In this document: one piece after another, positions 6,727-16,033 of the stretch
How the letters are laid out: each line of letters begins with the position of its first letter
Numbering within the stretch: the stretch's first letter is position 1
NCBI GenBank assembly: GCA_041558415.1
Contig: JBFFEY010000001.1
Span: 1-64,000, forward strand
From: SG8-39 sp041558415
GTDB lineage: Bacteria > Pseudomonadota > Gammaproteobacteria > Burkholderiales > SG8-39
DNA length: 64,000 nt
Reading direction: 5' to 3'
Made by a program: the position numbers and the translations under genes
Notes under the pieces: generated by a model
What the model saw: only the letters and a program-made list of their open reading frames with translations
Database searches by the model: none
Told to the model about the DNA's origin: nothing

Positions 6727-9287
6727 ACGACGATGTTGATGAGGCGTCCGGGAACGACCACGATGCGCTTGATCACGGCATCGGCCACGGTCTTGCCGAC
6801 CAGGTCGCTCGCGCGGGCGAACGCCTCGAGCCCCTGCCGGTCGAGGCTCTTCGGCGCGACGAGCGTACCGCGCTTCTTGCCGTTGACCTGCACCACGTAT
6901 TCGATCTCGTCCTGCTCGAGCGCGGCCGGATCGGGCTCCGGCCAGGCCGCCCGCATGACGTCCTCGCCGTAGGCGAGTGCGCGCCACAGGGCATGGCAGA
7001 CGTGCGGCGTGATCGGCGAGAGCAGCCGCAAGAGGATCGAGAAGCCCTCCTCGGCCACGGGCGTGCGCGCGGACAGCTTTTCCAGCGCGTTCAGGATCTT
7101 CATCGCCGCCGAGGCGACGGTGTTGAACTGGTGCTTGCCGAGGTCGTAGTTGGCCTGCTTGAGCACCGCGTGGACCTCGAAGCGCGCCGCCCTTTCCGAC
7201 GCCGGATCCGCGGCCTGCGGGGCGCTCGCCTGCAGCTTGGCACCGTAGGCCCACAGGCGCCTGAGGAAGCGATAGGCGCCCTCCACGCCCTCGTCGCTCC
7301 ATTCCAGCGTGTTGGTCGGCGGCGAGGCGAAGATGATGAAAAAGCGCGCCGTGTCGGCGCCGTACTTCTCGATCAGCGCCTGCGGATCGACGCCGTTGTT
7401 CTTCGATTTCGACATCGTGCCGATGCCGTCGAAGACGACCTCGGCGCCGTCGCTGCGCCGCCTCGCCGACACGATCTTGCCCTTGGCGTCGCGCTGCACC
7501 TCGATGTCGGAGGGGTGTACCCATTCGCGCCGGCCCTGCGGCGTGTCGCGATAGTAGGTCTCGGCGAGCACCATGCCCTGTGTGAGCAGATTGGTAAAGG
7601 GCTCGGCCACCTGCGACAGCCCTTCGTCGCGCATCGCGCGCTGGAAGAAGCGCGAGTAGAGCAGATGCAGGATGGCGTGCTCGATGCCGCCGATGTACTG
7701 GTCGACCGGCATCCAGTAGTCCGCGCGTTCGTCGACCATCGCGCCGTCCTGGCCCGGGCAGCAGAAGCGCGCGAAGTACCAGGACGAATCGACGAAGGTG
7801 TCCATGGTGTCGGTCTCGCGGCGTGCCGGCTTGCCGCACGCGGGACAGGGCGTGTCGAGGAATGCGGGGCGCTTTGCCAGCGGGTTGCCCGTGCCGTCGG
7901 GCACCAGGTCGGTGGGCAGCACCACCGGCAGTTGGTCGTCGGGCACCGGCACGTCACCGCAGGCCTCGCAGTGCACGATGGGGATCGGACAGCCCCAGTA
8001 ACGCTGGCGCGAAATGCCCCAGTCGCGCAGCCGCCACTGCACCTGTTTTTCGCCCCGGTCCTTGGCGGCGAGGTCGGCGGCAATCGCATCGACTGCGGCG
8101 TCGAATTCGAGGCCGTCGTATTTGCCCGAGTTGATGCAGCTGCCCGGCTCGGCGTATTCCGGCTGCCAGGGCGCCGGCACCGCGTCGCCCAGCGGGTGGC
8201 GGATCACCGGCTTGATCGGCAAGCCGTAGGCCTGCGCGAAGGCATAGTCGCGCTCGTCGTGGGCGGGCACCGCCATGACGGCGCCCTCGCCGTAACCCAT
8301 GAGGACGTAGTTCGCGACCCATACCGGGATGCGCCCGCCCGACAGCGGATGGATGCAGAAAAGCCCGGTCGCCATGCCTTTCTTCTCGAGCTGCGCGAGA
8401 TCGGCCTCCATCACCGCGCCGCGCCGGCATTCTTCGACGAAGGCCGCGATCTTGACGTCGCGCGCCGCGGCCCAGCTCGCGATCGGGTGTTCCGCGGCGA
8501 CCGCGCAGAACGTCGCCCCCATCAGGGTGTCGGCACGCGTGGTAAACACCCACAGCTTCTTCGCCGCACCGTCGAGTTCGTAAGGGAAAGCGAGCCGCAC
8601 GCCTTCCGAGCGACCGATCCAGTTCTTCTGCATGAGCTTCACCTGCTCGGGCCAGCCCGGCAGCCGGTCGAGCGCGCCGAGCAGCTCTTCGGCGTAGTCG
8701 GTGATGCGCAGGAAGTACATCGGGATCTCGCGCTTTTCGACCGGCGCACCGGTGCGCCAGCCGCGACCGTCGATGACCTGCTCGTTGGCGAGCACGGTCT
8801 GGTCGACCGGATCCCAGTTCACCACGCCGGTCTTCTTGTAGGCAATGCCCTTCTTGAACAGGCGCGTGAACAGCCACTGGTTCCACTTGTAGTAGTCCGG
8901 TCGGCAGGTGGCGAGCTCGCGCGACCAGTCGAGCGCGAAGCCGAGGCTCTTCAGCTGCCCCTTCATGTAGGCGATGTTGTCGTCAGTCCATTTGGCCGGC
9001 GGCACCCTGTTCGCCATCGCGGCGTTCTCGGCCGGCAGGCCGAAGGCATCCCAGCCCATCGGCTGCAGCACGTTGTAGCCGCGCATGCGGTAGGTGCGCG
9101 TGAGCACGTCGCCGATGGTGTAGTTGCGCACATGCCCCATGTGCAGCTTGCCTGACGGGTAGGGAAACATCGACAGGCAGTAGAACTTCGGACGCGCCGG
9201 ATCCTCGACCGCGCGGAACGAGGCCTGCGCCTCCCAGTAGGCCTGCGCTTCGCGTTCCACGCTCTGCGGGTCGTAGCGCTCGTGCAT
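6723..9287 (-). CDS. leuS: Leucyl-tRNA synthetase
   Basis: An 854-aa class I aminoacyl-tRNA synthetase that charges tRNA(Leu). The HIGH motif appears as HMGH at 49-52 and the KMSKS motif as MSKSK at 625-629. The CP1 editing domain and Cys pairs (CEACGDV; CPACGKPARR) are present, as is WYFARFCCPG before the KMSKS region. It is the first gene of the long minus-strand operon. The ATG at 9287 begins MHERYDPQSVEREAQAYWEA, the conserved LeuS start. Confidence 0.98.
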   Translation of the reverse strand: MHERYDPQSVEREAQAYWEAQASFRAVEDPARPKFYCLSMFPYPSGKLHMGHVRNYTIGDVLTRTYRMRGYNVLQPMGWDAFGLPAENAAMANRVPPAKWTDDNIAYMKGQLKSLGFALDWSRELATCRPDYYKWNQWLFTRLFKKGIAYKKTGVVNWDPVDQTVLANEQVIDGRGWRTGAPVEKREIPMYFLRITDYAEELLGALDRLPGWPEQVKLMQKNWIGRSEGVRLAFPYELDGAAKKLWVFTTRADTLMGATFCAVAAEHPIASWAAARDVKIAAFVEECRRGAVMEADLAQLEKKGMATGLFCIHPLSGGRIPVWVANYVLMGYGEGAVMAVPAHDERDYAFAQAYGLPIKPVIRHPLGDAVPAPWQPEYAEPGSCINSGKYDGLEFDAAVDAIAADLAAKDRGEKQVQWRLRDWGISRQRYWGCPIPIVHCEACGDVPVPDDQLPVVLPTDLVPDGTGNPLAKRPAFLDTPCPACGKPARRETDTMDTFVDSSWYFARFCCPGQDGAMVDERADYWMPVDQYIGGIEHAILHLLYSRFFQRAMRDEGLSQVAEPFTNLLTQGMVLAETYYRDTPQGRREWVHPSDIEVQRDAKGKIVSARRRSDGAEVVFDGIGTMSKSKNNGVDPQALIEKYGADTARFFIIFASPPTNTLEWSDEGVEGAYRFLRRLWAYGAKLQASAPQAADPASERAARFEVHAVLKQANYDLGKHQFNTVASAAMKILNALEKLSARTPVAEEGFSILLRLLSPITPHVCHALWRALAYGEDVMRAAWPEPDPAALEQDEIEYVVQVNGKKRGTLVAPKSLDRQGLEAFARASDLVGKTVADAVIKRIVVVPGRLINIVV

Positions 9288-9324
9288 GCCGGGAAAAGCT
9301 CTCGGAGGACCGGGGAAACGGGAA

Positions 9325-9330
9325 ATTATA
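9325..9330 (-). promoter_or_regulatory. Candidate -10 element of the leuS operon
   Basis: A perfect TATAAT reads on the minus strand from 9330 to 9325, placing the transcript start near 9318, about 31 nt before the leuS ATG. I see no good -35 at 16-18 nt spacing, so this is a candidate only. Confidence 0.4.
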
Positions 9331-9364
9331 CGGTTCGCTCCGCGCAGCGGCGACGTCCGGACGC

Positions 9365-9370
9365 TAGAAT
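9365..9370 (+). promoter_or_regulatory. Candidate -10 element of uvrD
   Basis: TAGAAT ends 9 nt before the uvrD GTG at 9380. A start of transcription about 7 nt downstream would leave a leader of only about 3 nt. No convincing -35 is visible. Confidence 0.35.
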
Positions 9371-9379
9371 GCGAAGGCC

Positions 9380-11656
9380 GTGTCGCTGCATCTCGAGCAC
9401 CTCAATCCCGAACAACTTGCCGCCGTTACCCTGCCGGACGAGCACGCGCTGATCCTGGCCGGCGCGGGCAGCGGCAAGACGCGGGTGCTGACCACGCGGG
9501 TGGCCTGGCTGGTGAAGAGCGGACGCGTCTCGCCGGGAGGCGTGCTCGCCGTCACGTTCACCAACAAGGCGGCGCGCGAGATGTTCACACGCGTGTCGGC
9601 GATGCTGCCGGTGAACCCGCGGGGCATGTGGATCGGCACCTTTCATGGCCTGTGTAATCGCATGCTGCGCGCGCATCACCGCGACGCCGGTCTGCCGCAG
9701 CAGTTTCAGATCCTCGACACGCAGGACCAGCTCGCCGCAGTGAAGCGGCTGCTCAAGTCACTCAACGTGGACGAAGATCGGTTTGCGCCGCGTGAGGTCC
9801 AGTATTTCATCAACGCGCGCAAGGAGGAGGGCGTGCGGGCGGGCGACGTCGAGGTCTACGACGAGACGTCGCGGCGCCTGGCCGAGCTCTACGCCGCCTA
9901 CGACGCCCAATGTCAGCGCGAAGGGGTAGTCGATTTTCCGGAGCTTTTGCTGCGCAGTTTCGAGCTGCTCGCGAGAAACGAGCTGCTGCGCGCCCATTAC
10001 GCCGAGCGCTTTCGTCATATCCTGGTCGACGAGTTTCAGGACACCAATCGGCTGCAGTACCGCTGGCTCAAGCTGCTCGCCGGCGCGAGCGAGGCACAGG
10101 GCGCAGGCCCGGCGCCGGGCGCTGCTGCGGTATTCGCGGTCGGCGACGATGACCAATCGATCTACGCCTTCCGCGGCGCGAACGTGGGCAACATGGCGGA
10201 TTTCGAGCGCGACTTCGCGGTTGCGCACGTCGTGCGCCTTGAGCAGAACTACCGCTCGCACGGCAACATCCTCGATGCGGCGAATGCGCTCATTGCGAAC
10301 AACCGCAAGCGTCTCGGCAAGAATCTGTGGACCGCGGCGGGCGCCGGCGAGCCGCTGCGTGTCTACGAGGGCGAGTCGGACGCCGATGAAGCGCGTTGGA
10401 TCGTGGAGCAGGCGCAGAGCCTCGCGCGCGAGGGAACGCGACTCGACCACATGGCGGTGCTGTACCGGTCCAACGCGCAGTCGCGCGTCATCGAGCACGC
10501 GCTCTTCTCTGCCGGCATTGCCTACCGGGTCTACGGCGGCCTGCGCTTTTTCGAGCGCGCCGAGGTGAAGCATGCGCTCGCCTACCTGCGCCTGGTCGCC
10601 TCGCCGGACGACGACAACGCGCTGCTGCGCGTGGTGAATTTTCCGCCGCGCGGCATCGGCGCGCGCTCGGTCGAGCAGCTGCAGGACGCGGCGCGCGCGC
10701 AGAGCGCGAGCCTGTGGCAGGCGACGGAGGCCCTCGGCGGGAGGGCGGCGCAGTCGCTCGCCGCGTTCCGTGCGCTGATCGAGGAGATGCGGCAGGCGGC
10801 CGAGCATCTTCCGCTCGCCGAGGTGGTCGAGCACGTCGTGGCGAAGAGCGGCCTCATCGAGCATTACCGCAACGAGCGTGAGGGTGCCGACCGCATCGAG
10901 AACCTGGGTGAGCTCGTCACCGCCGCCGCCGGTTTCGAGGTCGAGGAGCACGCCAGCGGCCTGGAAACCGGCGAGGGCGAAGCCGACGCGCCGGCGGTCG
11001 ATCCGCTCGCGGCGTTTCTGACGCACGCGGCGCTCGAGGCCGGCGAGCACCAGGCGGGCGAGGGGCAGGACGCACTGCAGCTGATGACGGTGCACTCGGC
11101 CAAGGGCCTGGAGTTCGACACCGTGTTCCTCACCGGGCTGGAAGAAGGCCTGTTTCCGCACGAGCAGAGCGCACTGGAAAAGGACGGGTTGGAGGAAGAG
11201 CGACGCCTCGCCTATGTCGCGATCACGCGTGCGCGTGCGCGCCTGTACCTCTCGTTCGCGCAGACCCGCATGCTGCACGGACAGACGCGCTACAACCTGC
11301 CCTCGCGGTTTCTCGAGGAGATTCCCGAAGGGGTGACCAAGTGGCTCACGCCGCGTTACGCCGGGCAGCGCGCGCGCGAGGCGATGCGCGTCGCGGCGAG
11401 CGGCTGGGGCGCGCCGCGGCGCTCGGCGTTCGGCAGCGCCGCAACGGCGAGCGGCCACATGCGCCACGGCGGCTTCCACGCAGTGGAAGACAGCATCGGC
11501 TTTCGCATCGGCCAGAATGTCGTGCATCCGAAGTTCGGCGCCGGCGTCATCATCGATGCCGAGGGACGCGGCAACGACGCGCGGGTGCAGGTGAACTTCG
11601 GCCGCGAGGGCGTGAAGTGGCTGGCGGTGAGCGTGGCGAAGCTGCAGGCGGCCTGA
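9380..11656 (+). CDS. uvrD: UvrD/PcrA-family superfamily 1 DNA helicase
   Basis: A 758-aa 3'-5' helicase for nucleotide excision and mismatch repair. Walker A is AGAGSGKT at 27-34; Walker B is DEFQDTN. Further motifs are GDDDQSIYAFRGA (motif III), QNYRS (IV), MTVHSAKGLEFDTVFLTGLEEGLFPHE (V) and YVAITRAR (VI). A C-terminal Tudor-like segment (GQNVVHPKFGAGVIIDAEG) ends the protein, as in UvrD/PcrA, where it contacts RNA polymerase. The start is GTG; the nearby ATG at 9369 is in another frame. It is transcribed divergently from leuS. Confidence 0.96.
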   Translation: MSLHLEHLNPEQLAAVTLPDEHALILAGAGSGKTRVLTTRVAWLVKSGRVSPGGVLAVTFTNKAAREMFTRVSAMLPVNPRGMWIGTFHGLCNRMLRAHHRDAGLPQQFQILDTQDQLAAVKRLLKSLNVDEDRFAPREVQYFINARKEEGVRAGDVEVYDETSRRLAELYAAYDAQCQREGVVDFPELLLRSFELLARNELLRAHYAERFRHILVDEFQDTNRLQYRWLKLLAGASEAQGAGPAPGAAAVFAVGDDDQSIYAFRGANVGNMADFERDFAVAHVVRLEQNYRSHGNILDAANALIANNRKRLGKNLWTAAGAGEPLRVYEGESDADEARWIVEQAQSLAREGTRLDHMAVLYRSNAQSRVIEHALFSAGIAYRVYGGLRFFERAEVKHALAYLRLVASPDDDNALLRVVNFPPRGIGARSVEQLQDAARAQSASLWQATEALGGRAAQSLAAFRALIEEMRQAAEHLPLAEVVEHVVAKSGLIEHYRNEREGADRIENLGELVTAAAGFEVEEHASGLETGEGEADAPAVDPLAAFLTHAALEAGEHQAGEGQDALQLMTVHSAKGLEFDTVFLTGLEEGLFPHEQSALEKDGLEEERRLAYVAITRARARLYLSFAQTRMLHGQTRYNLPSRFLEEIPEGVTKWLTPRYAGQRAREAMRVAASGWGAPRRSAFGSAATASGHMRHGGFHAVEDSIGFRIGQNVVHPKFGAGVIIDAEGRGNDARVQVNFGREGVKWLAVSVAKLQAA

Positions 11657-11712
11657 GCCTGGCGCGCGACGCGCTCGAGACATGCCTCGAGCCGGCGCAG
11701 GGAGAAGCATAG

Positions 11713-13257
11713 ATGGCGACGAGGCGAAACGATTATCTGGAACGCATCCTCAAGGCGCGCGTCTACGACGTCGCGATCGAGACGCCGCTCGAGCTCGCGC
11801 CGGGGCTGTCCAAGCGGCTGCGCAACCGGCTCTATCTCAAGCGCGAGGACCTGCAGCCGGTGTTCTCGTTCAAGCTGCGCGGCGCTTACAACAAGATGGC
11901 GAAGCTGCCGGCGCAGGCGCTCAAGCGCGGCGTGATCACGGCGAGCGCCGGCAACCACGCCCAGGGCGTCGCGCTCGCCGCGCAGAAGCTCGGCTGCCGC
12001 GCGGTGATCGTGATGCCGGTGACCACCCCGCGCATCAAGGTGGACGCCGTGGCGGCGCGCGGTGCCGAGGTGGTGCTGTACGGCGATTCGTACGACGAGG
12101 CTTACGCGCATGCGCTGCGCCTGAAGCGCCGCCGCAGGCTGAGCTTCGTCCATCCGTACGACGATCCCGACGTGATCGCCGGCCAGGGCACGATCGGCAT
12201 GGAGATCCTGCGCCAACATACCGGAGCGCTCGATGCGATCTTCGTGCCGGTCGGCGGCGGCGGCCTGATCTCCGGCATCGCCGCCTACGTCAAGACACTG
12301 CGCCCGGCGGTGCGCGTCATCGGGGTCGAGCCGGTGGACGCGGACGCGATGGCGCGCTCGCTCAAGGCGCGCCGCCGCATCCTGCTCGACCAGGTCGGGC
12401 TGTTTGCCGACGGCGTCGCGGTGAAGCGCGTCGGGCGCGAGACCTTCCGCCTTTGCGCGCGGCTGCTCGACGGCGTGGTGCGCGTCAGCACCGACGAGAT
12501 GTGCGCCGCGATCAAGGACGTGTTCGAGGACACGCGGGTCGTGCTCGAGCCCGCCGGGGCGCTGGCAATCGCGGGCGCCAAGGCCTGGGTTGAGAAGACC
12601 GGCGCGCGCGGCAAGACGCTCGCCGCGATCGCCTCGGGCGCCAACACCAACTTCGATCGCCTGCGCTTCATCGCCGAGGAGGCGGAGCTCGGCGAGCAGC
12701 GCGAGGCGATTCTCGCGGTCACCATCCCGGAGCGGCCGGGCAGCTTCAAGAAGTTCTGCACCACCATCGGCGCGAAGGACATCACCGAGTTCAACTATCG
12801 CATCGCCGATTCGCGTGACGCCCACATCTTCGTCGGCGTCGAGGTGGCCAATCGCGCGGAGACGGTGCGTATCGTGCGCAACCTCGAGCGCCACGGCCTG
12901 CATGCGCTGAATCTGTCGGGCAACGAAATGGCGAAGCTGCACCTGCGTCACATGGTCGGTGGCCGGGCACCCTGGTCGGGGGACCGGCGCGCGGCGCGCG
13001 CGGCGAACGAGCTGCTCTACCGCTTCGAGTTCCCCGAGCGTCCTGGCGCGCTGATGAAGTTCCTCAACAACCTGCGCAGCGACTGGAACATCAGCCTTTT
13101 CCACTACCGCAATCACGGCGCCGACTACGGGCGCGTGCTGGTCGGCGTGCAGGTGCCGCCGCGCGAGATGGGCGAATTTCGCCGCTTCCTGTCGAAGCTC
13201 GGTTATCCCTGGGTCGACGAGTCCCGCAACCCCGCCTACCGCATATTCCTCGCCTGA
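11713..13257 (+). CDS. ilvA: Biosynthetic threonine dehydratase (threonine ammonia-lyase)
   Basis: A 514-aa PLP enzyme that deaminates threonine to 2-oxobutyrate, the first step of isoleucine synthesis. PLP Lys is about K54 (FSFKLRGAYNK); the substrate loop is SAGNHAQG and the phosphate loop is VGGGGLISG. Two C-terminal ACT-like regulatory domains (about 335-410 and 430-510: VTIPERPGSFKKFCTTIG and FEFPERPGALMKFLNNL) mark the long, isoleucine-inhibited biosynthetic form. The SD GGGAGAAG precedes the ATG, 56 nt after uvrD. Confidence 0.97.
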   Translation: MATRRNDYLERILKARVYDVAIETPLELAPGLSKRLRNRLYLKREDLQPVFSFKLRGAYNKMAKLPAQALKRGVITASAGNHAQGVALAAQKLGCRAVIVMPVTTPRIKVDAVAARGAEVVLYGDSYDEAYAHALRLKRRRRLSFVHPYDDPDVIAGQGTIGMEILRQHTGALDAIFVPVGGGGLISGIAAYVKTLRPAVRVIGVEPVDADAMARSLKARRRILLDQVGLFADGVAVKRVGRETFRLCARLLDGVVRVSTDEMCAAIKDVFEDTRVVLEPAGALAIAGAKAWVEKTGARGKTLAAIASGANTNFDRLRFIAEEAELGEQREAILAVTIPERPGSFKKFCTTIGAKDITEFNYRIADSRDAHIFVGVEVANRAETVRIVRNLERHGLHALNLSGNEMAKLHLRHMVGGRAPWSGDRRAARAANELLYRFEFPERPGALMKFLNNLRSDWNISLFHYRNHGADYGRVLVGVQVPPREMGEFRRFLSKLGYPWVDESRNPAYRIFLA

Positions 13258-13264
13258 GCGCGGC

Positions 13265-13954
13265 TCAGGAAGGCTCTTCGCCGAAAAAGCCGGGCGCGAT
13301 CTCGGCGGCGTAGCACACCGGTGAGGCGCGCGCGCTTGCCGTGGTGCCGGGCGGTGCACCCAGGAATTCGAGCCGCCCGGCATCGCGTCGGTATACGCCG
13401 CGCTCGGTCACGATGTAATCGAGCGGCACGTCCCAGGGCTGCGGCTGGATGGTCTCGATGCGCGCCGCCTCGAAGCCCGCGCCGATGGCCAGCGGCCTGG
13501 GCACGGCGGCAGCGAGCGTGCGGTCGAAGTAGCCGCCTCCGTAGCCGAGCCGGTAGCCCTCGGCGTCCCAGCCGTTGACCGGCAGCAGCACGGCTTGGGG
13601 AACGACGGCCGGCGAATCCACCGGATACGGAATGTCGAGCGGGCCACGCCGCAGCACGATGCCCGGCCGCCACAGACGGAACACGAGCGGCGCGGCGCGC
13701 GCGACGACCACCGGCAAGGCGGTCACCGCGCCGCCCTCGCGCAGCCGCCGCGCAAGGTGGCGGGCGTCGTATTCGTTCAGGATCGGCCAGCAAAAACCGA
13801 GCCGCGCACCCGCGAGGCCGGGGAAGGCGCGCTCGATGTGCCGGTCAATGCAGCGGCGCAGCGCGATGCGCGTCGCCTTGTCGAGCGCGAGACGCGCCGC
13901 GACGAGACGTTCACGCGTGTCGCGACGCCAGTCGGATACGTTTGTCGCATTCAT
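13265..13954 (-). CDS. 5-formyltetrahydrofolate cyclo-ligase
   Basis: A 229-aa enzyme (MTHFS/YgfA family) that converts 5-formyl-THF to 5,10-methenyl-THF with ATP. The signature GYGGGYFDR is at 137-145, and the basic N-terminus (DWRRDTRERLVAARLAL) is typical. After the family core it carries an extension of about 30 residues (GAPPGTTASARASPVCYAAEIAPGFF), also reported in betaproteobacterial members. It is divergent from the lytic transglycosylase with only 29 nt between start codons, and convergent with ilvA (7 nt apart). Confidence 0.93.
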   Translation of the reverse strand: MNATNVSDWRRDTRERLVAARLALDKATRIALRRCIDRHIERAFPGLAGARLGFCWPILNEYDARHLARRLREGGAVTALPVVVARAAPLVFRLWRPGIVLRRGPLDIPYPVDSPAVVPQAVLLPVNGWDAEGYRLGYGGGYFDRTLAAAVPRPLAIGAGFEAARIETIQPQPWDVPLDYIVTERGVYRRDAGRLEFLGAPPGTTASARASPVCYAAEIAPGFFGEEPS

Positions 13955-13983
13955 CCGATTCTTCCGCGTGCTATGCTTAGCCC

Positions 13984-15936
13984 ATGATTTTGCAGCGTTT
14001 CTGTAACTGCCTGTGTAACATTCTGGCGCTCCTGTTGCTGGTCGGCGCCAGTGCCGCGCGCGGTGCCGATGGCGACGCGGCGGTGCTCGCCGCGTACGAC
14101 GCGTACACGGACGCCAATCTCACGCGCCTCGAAGCACAGGGCAATGCGGTTCGCGGTCACGTGCTGGAACCGTACTACGAATACTGGCGGCTCCTGCTGC
14201 GTCTTGCATACGCCGACGCGCCCGAGGTGCACACGTTCCTTTCACGCCACGCGGGCAGCCGGATCGCCGACGACCTGCGCGCGCAATGGCTCGAGGTGCT
14301 CGGCGAACGCCGCGACTGGCGGCGCTTTGATGTCGATCTCGCGCCCTTGGTGCTCGACAAGCTCGAGGTGCGCTGCTACGCGTGGGCCTCGCGCCTTGCG
14401 CAGGGCGATCGCAGCGTGCTCGACGCGGCGGTCAGGCTCTGGCTCGAGCCGATCAAGCTGCCCGCAGGATGCGATCGGCTCGCCGAAGACATGGCCGAAA
14501 TCGGTTCGCTGACCGAGGACCTGGCCTGGCGCCGCGCGCGCGTGCAGATGGAAGAACGCAGGCGCGCGGAGGCCGGGCGTGCGCTCGAGTTCGTCTCGCG
14601 CAAGGATCGGCCGAGCGCGGCCACGCTCAGGCTCGTTGCGCGCAAGCCCGAGCGCGTACTGGGACCGCTGCTGAAGAAGAAATCGATGCGTAAAGCGGAT
14701 CGAGAGCTCGCGGTGCTGGCGATGATCCGTCTCGCGGGCATCAGCCCGCAGCGTGCCGCCGACGTACTCGAGGGCCGTCTGACGAAGGTGCTGGCTGGTG
14801 CGGATGAGCGCTACCTCTGGGGGCGCATTGCGATGGAGGCGGCACGCCGCCATGAGCCCGAAGCGCTCGCCTGGTTTGAGCGCGCCGACCGTCATGCGCT
14901 GACGCACGAGCAGCGCGAGTGGAAGGCGCGTGCGGCCCTGCGTGCGGGGCACTGGGTTTCGCTGCGCGACACGATCGACGAAATGTCGGTCGAGGCGCAT
15001 CGCGATCCCGCCTGGGCCTACTGGTACGGGCGCGCGCTCGCGGCGCTAGGCCGCGCGTCGGGTGCGCGCGCGCACTTCCTGCGCATCGCCGGCGAGCCGG
15101 ATTTCTACGGCCTGCTCGCGACCGAAGAGCTCGGCGACTACGCAGCGCTGCCGGCCGAGAAATTCGAGGCCAGCCGCGAAGACCTCGCGCGGGCCGAGCG
15201 CAACCCCGGCCTGCAGCGCGCGCTCGCCCTCTATCGCATCAATCTGCGCACGGACGCGAACCGCGAGTGGGTATTCACGATTCGCACCTTGAACGATGGC
15301 GAACTGCTCGCCGCTGCGGAACTTGCCCGGCGTGCCGACATTCCAGACCGTACGATCAACACCGCCGACCGCACGCAGATCCGGCACAACTTCGAGCTGC
15401 GCTACCTGGCGCCCTACCGCGACGTGTTCAGTGCCTACGCCAAGGAACATGAACTCGACGAATACTGGGTGCTCGGTCTCGTGCGGCAGGAGAGCCGCTT
15501 CATCGCCGATGCAAAGTCGTGGGCGGGCGCGCGCGGCCTCATGCAGCTCATGCCGCGTACCGCGCGTTGGACGGCGCGCAAGATCGGCATGAAGAAGTTC
15601 AAGCTGCGCGATGTGACGGACGTCGAGACCAATGTCACGCTCGGCACCAGTTACCTGAAAATGGTTCTCGACAGCCTTGGCCATCCCGTACTGGCCTCGG
15701 CCGGGTACAACGCCGGACCGGGCCGAGCGCGGCGCTGGCGGGACAACAAGCCGCTGGAGGGTGCGATCTACGTCGAGACGATTCCATTCGACGAGACGCG
15801 CGACTACGTCAAGAAGGTCATGGCAAACGCCGTCTTCTACGCGCTGCTCGACGGCCAGCGCCCGTCGCTCAAGGCGCAGCTCGGCACGATGGAACCGAAG
15901 ATCACGGACGACGTCGAGAAGAACGATCTGCCCTGA
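13984..15936 (+). CDS. slt: Soluble lytic murein transglycosylase (Slt70-like)
   Basis: A 650-aa periplasmic enzyme that cleaves peptidoglycan glycan strands to 1,6-anhydromuropeptides. A signal peptide ends near residue 27 (ALLLLVGASAARGADG) with no lipobox. A long alpha-superhelical U-domain leads to the C-terminal GH23 domain: the catalytic Glu is about E503 (RQESRF), followed by GLMQLMPRTA and AGYNAGPGR. A TATGCT hexamer at 13972-13977 could be a -10, but no -35 is seen. The protein ends shortly after the catalytic domain (VEKNDLP). Confidence 0.95.
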   Translation: MILQRFCNCLCNILALLLLVGASAARGADGDAAVLAAYDAYTDANLTRLEAQGNAVRGHVLEPYYEYWRLLLRLAYADAPEVHTFLSRHAGSRIADDLRAQWLEVLGERRDWRRFDVDLAPLVLDKLEVRCYAWASRLAQGDRSVLDAAVRLWLEPIKLPAGCDRLAEDMAEIGSLTEDLAWRRARVQMEERRRAEAGRALEFVSRKDRPSAATLRLVARKPERVLGPLLKKKSMRKADRELAVLAMIRLAGISPQRAADVLEGRLTKVLAGADERYLWGRIAMEAARRHEPEALAWFERADRHALTHEQREWKARAALRAGHWVSLRDTIDEMSVEAHRDPAWAYWYGRALAALGRASGARAHFLRIAGEPDFYGLLATEELGDYAALPAEKFEASREDLARAERNPGLQRALALYRINLRTDANREWVFTIRTLNDGELLAAAELARRADIPDRTINTADRTQIRHNFELRYLAPYRDVFSAYAKEHELDEYWVLGLVRQESRFIADAKSWAGARGLMQLMPRTARWTARKIGMKKFKLRDVTDVETNVTLGTSYLKMVLDSLGHPVLASAGYNAGPGRARRWRDNKPLEGAIYVETIPFDETRDYVKKVMANAVFYALLDGQRPSLKAQLGTMEPKITDDVEKNDLP

Positions 15937-16033
15937 TCGGCACGGTGGCGCCGACGGCGCGTGCGCGGGATAATCCGGTCTCGCGGACGCGACGCAACGG
16001 CCGCGCCGCACCGGCCCCCAACCAGCATTGCTC

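Noticed and set aside
6993..9155. 720-codon plus-strand open frame
   Set aside because: Entirely antisense to leuS, with shadow composition (RRR, HRR runs) and no family similarity.
11356..13383. 675-codon minus-strand open frame
   Set aside because: Antisense to ilvA and the uvrD end; no motif and no ribosome site.
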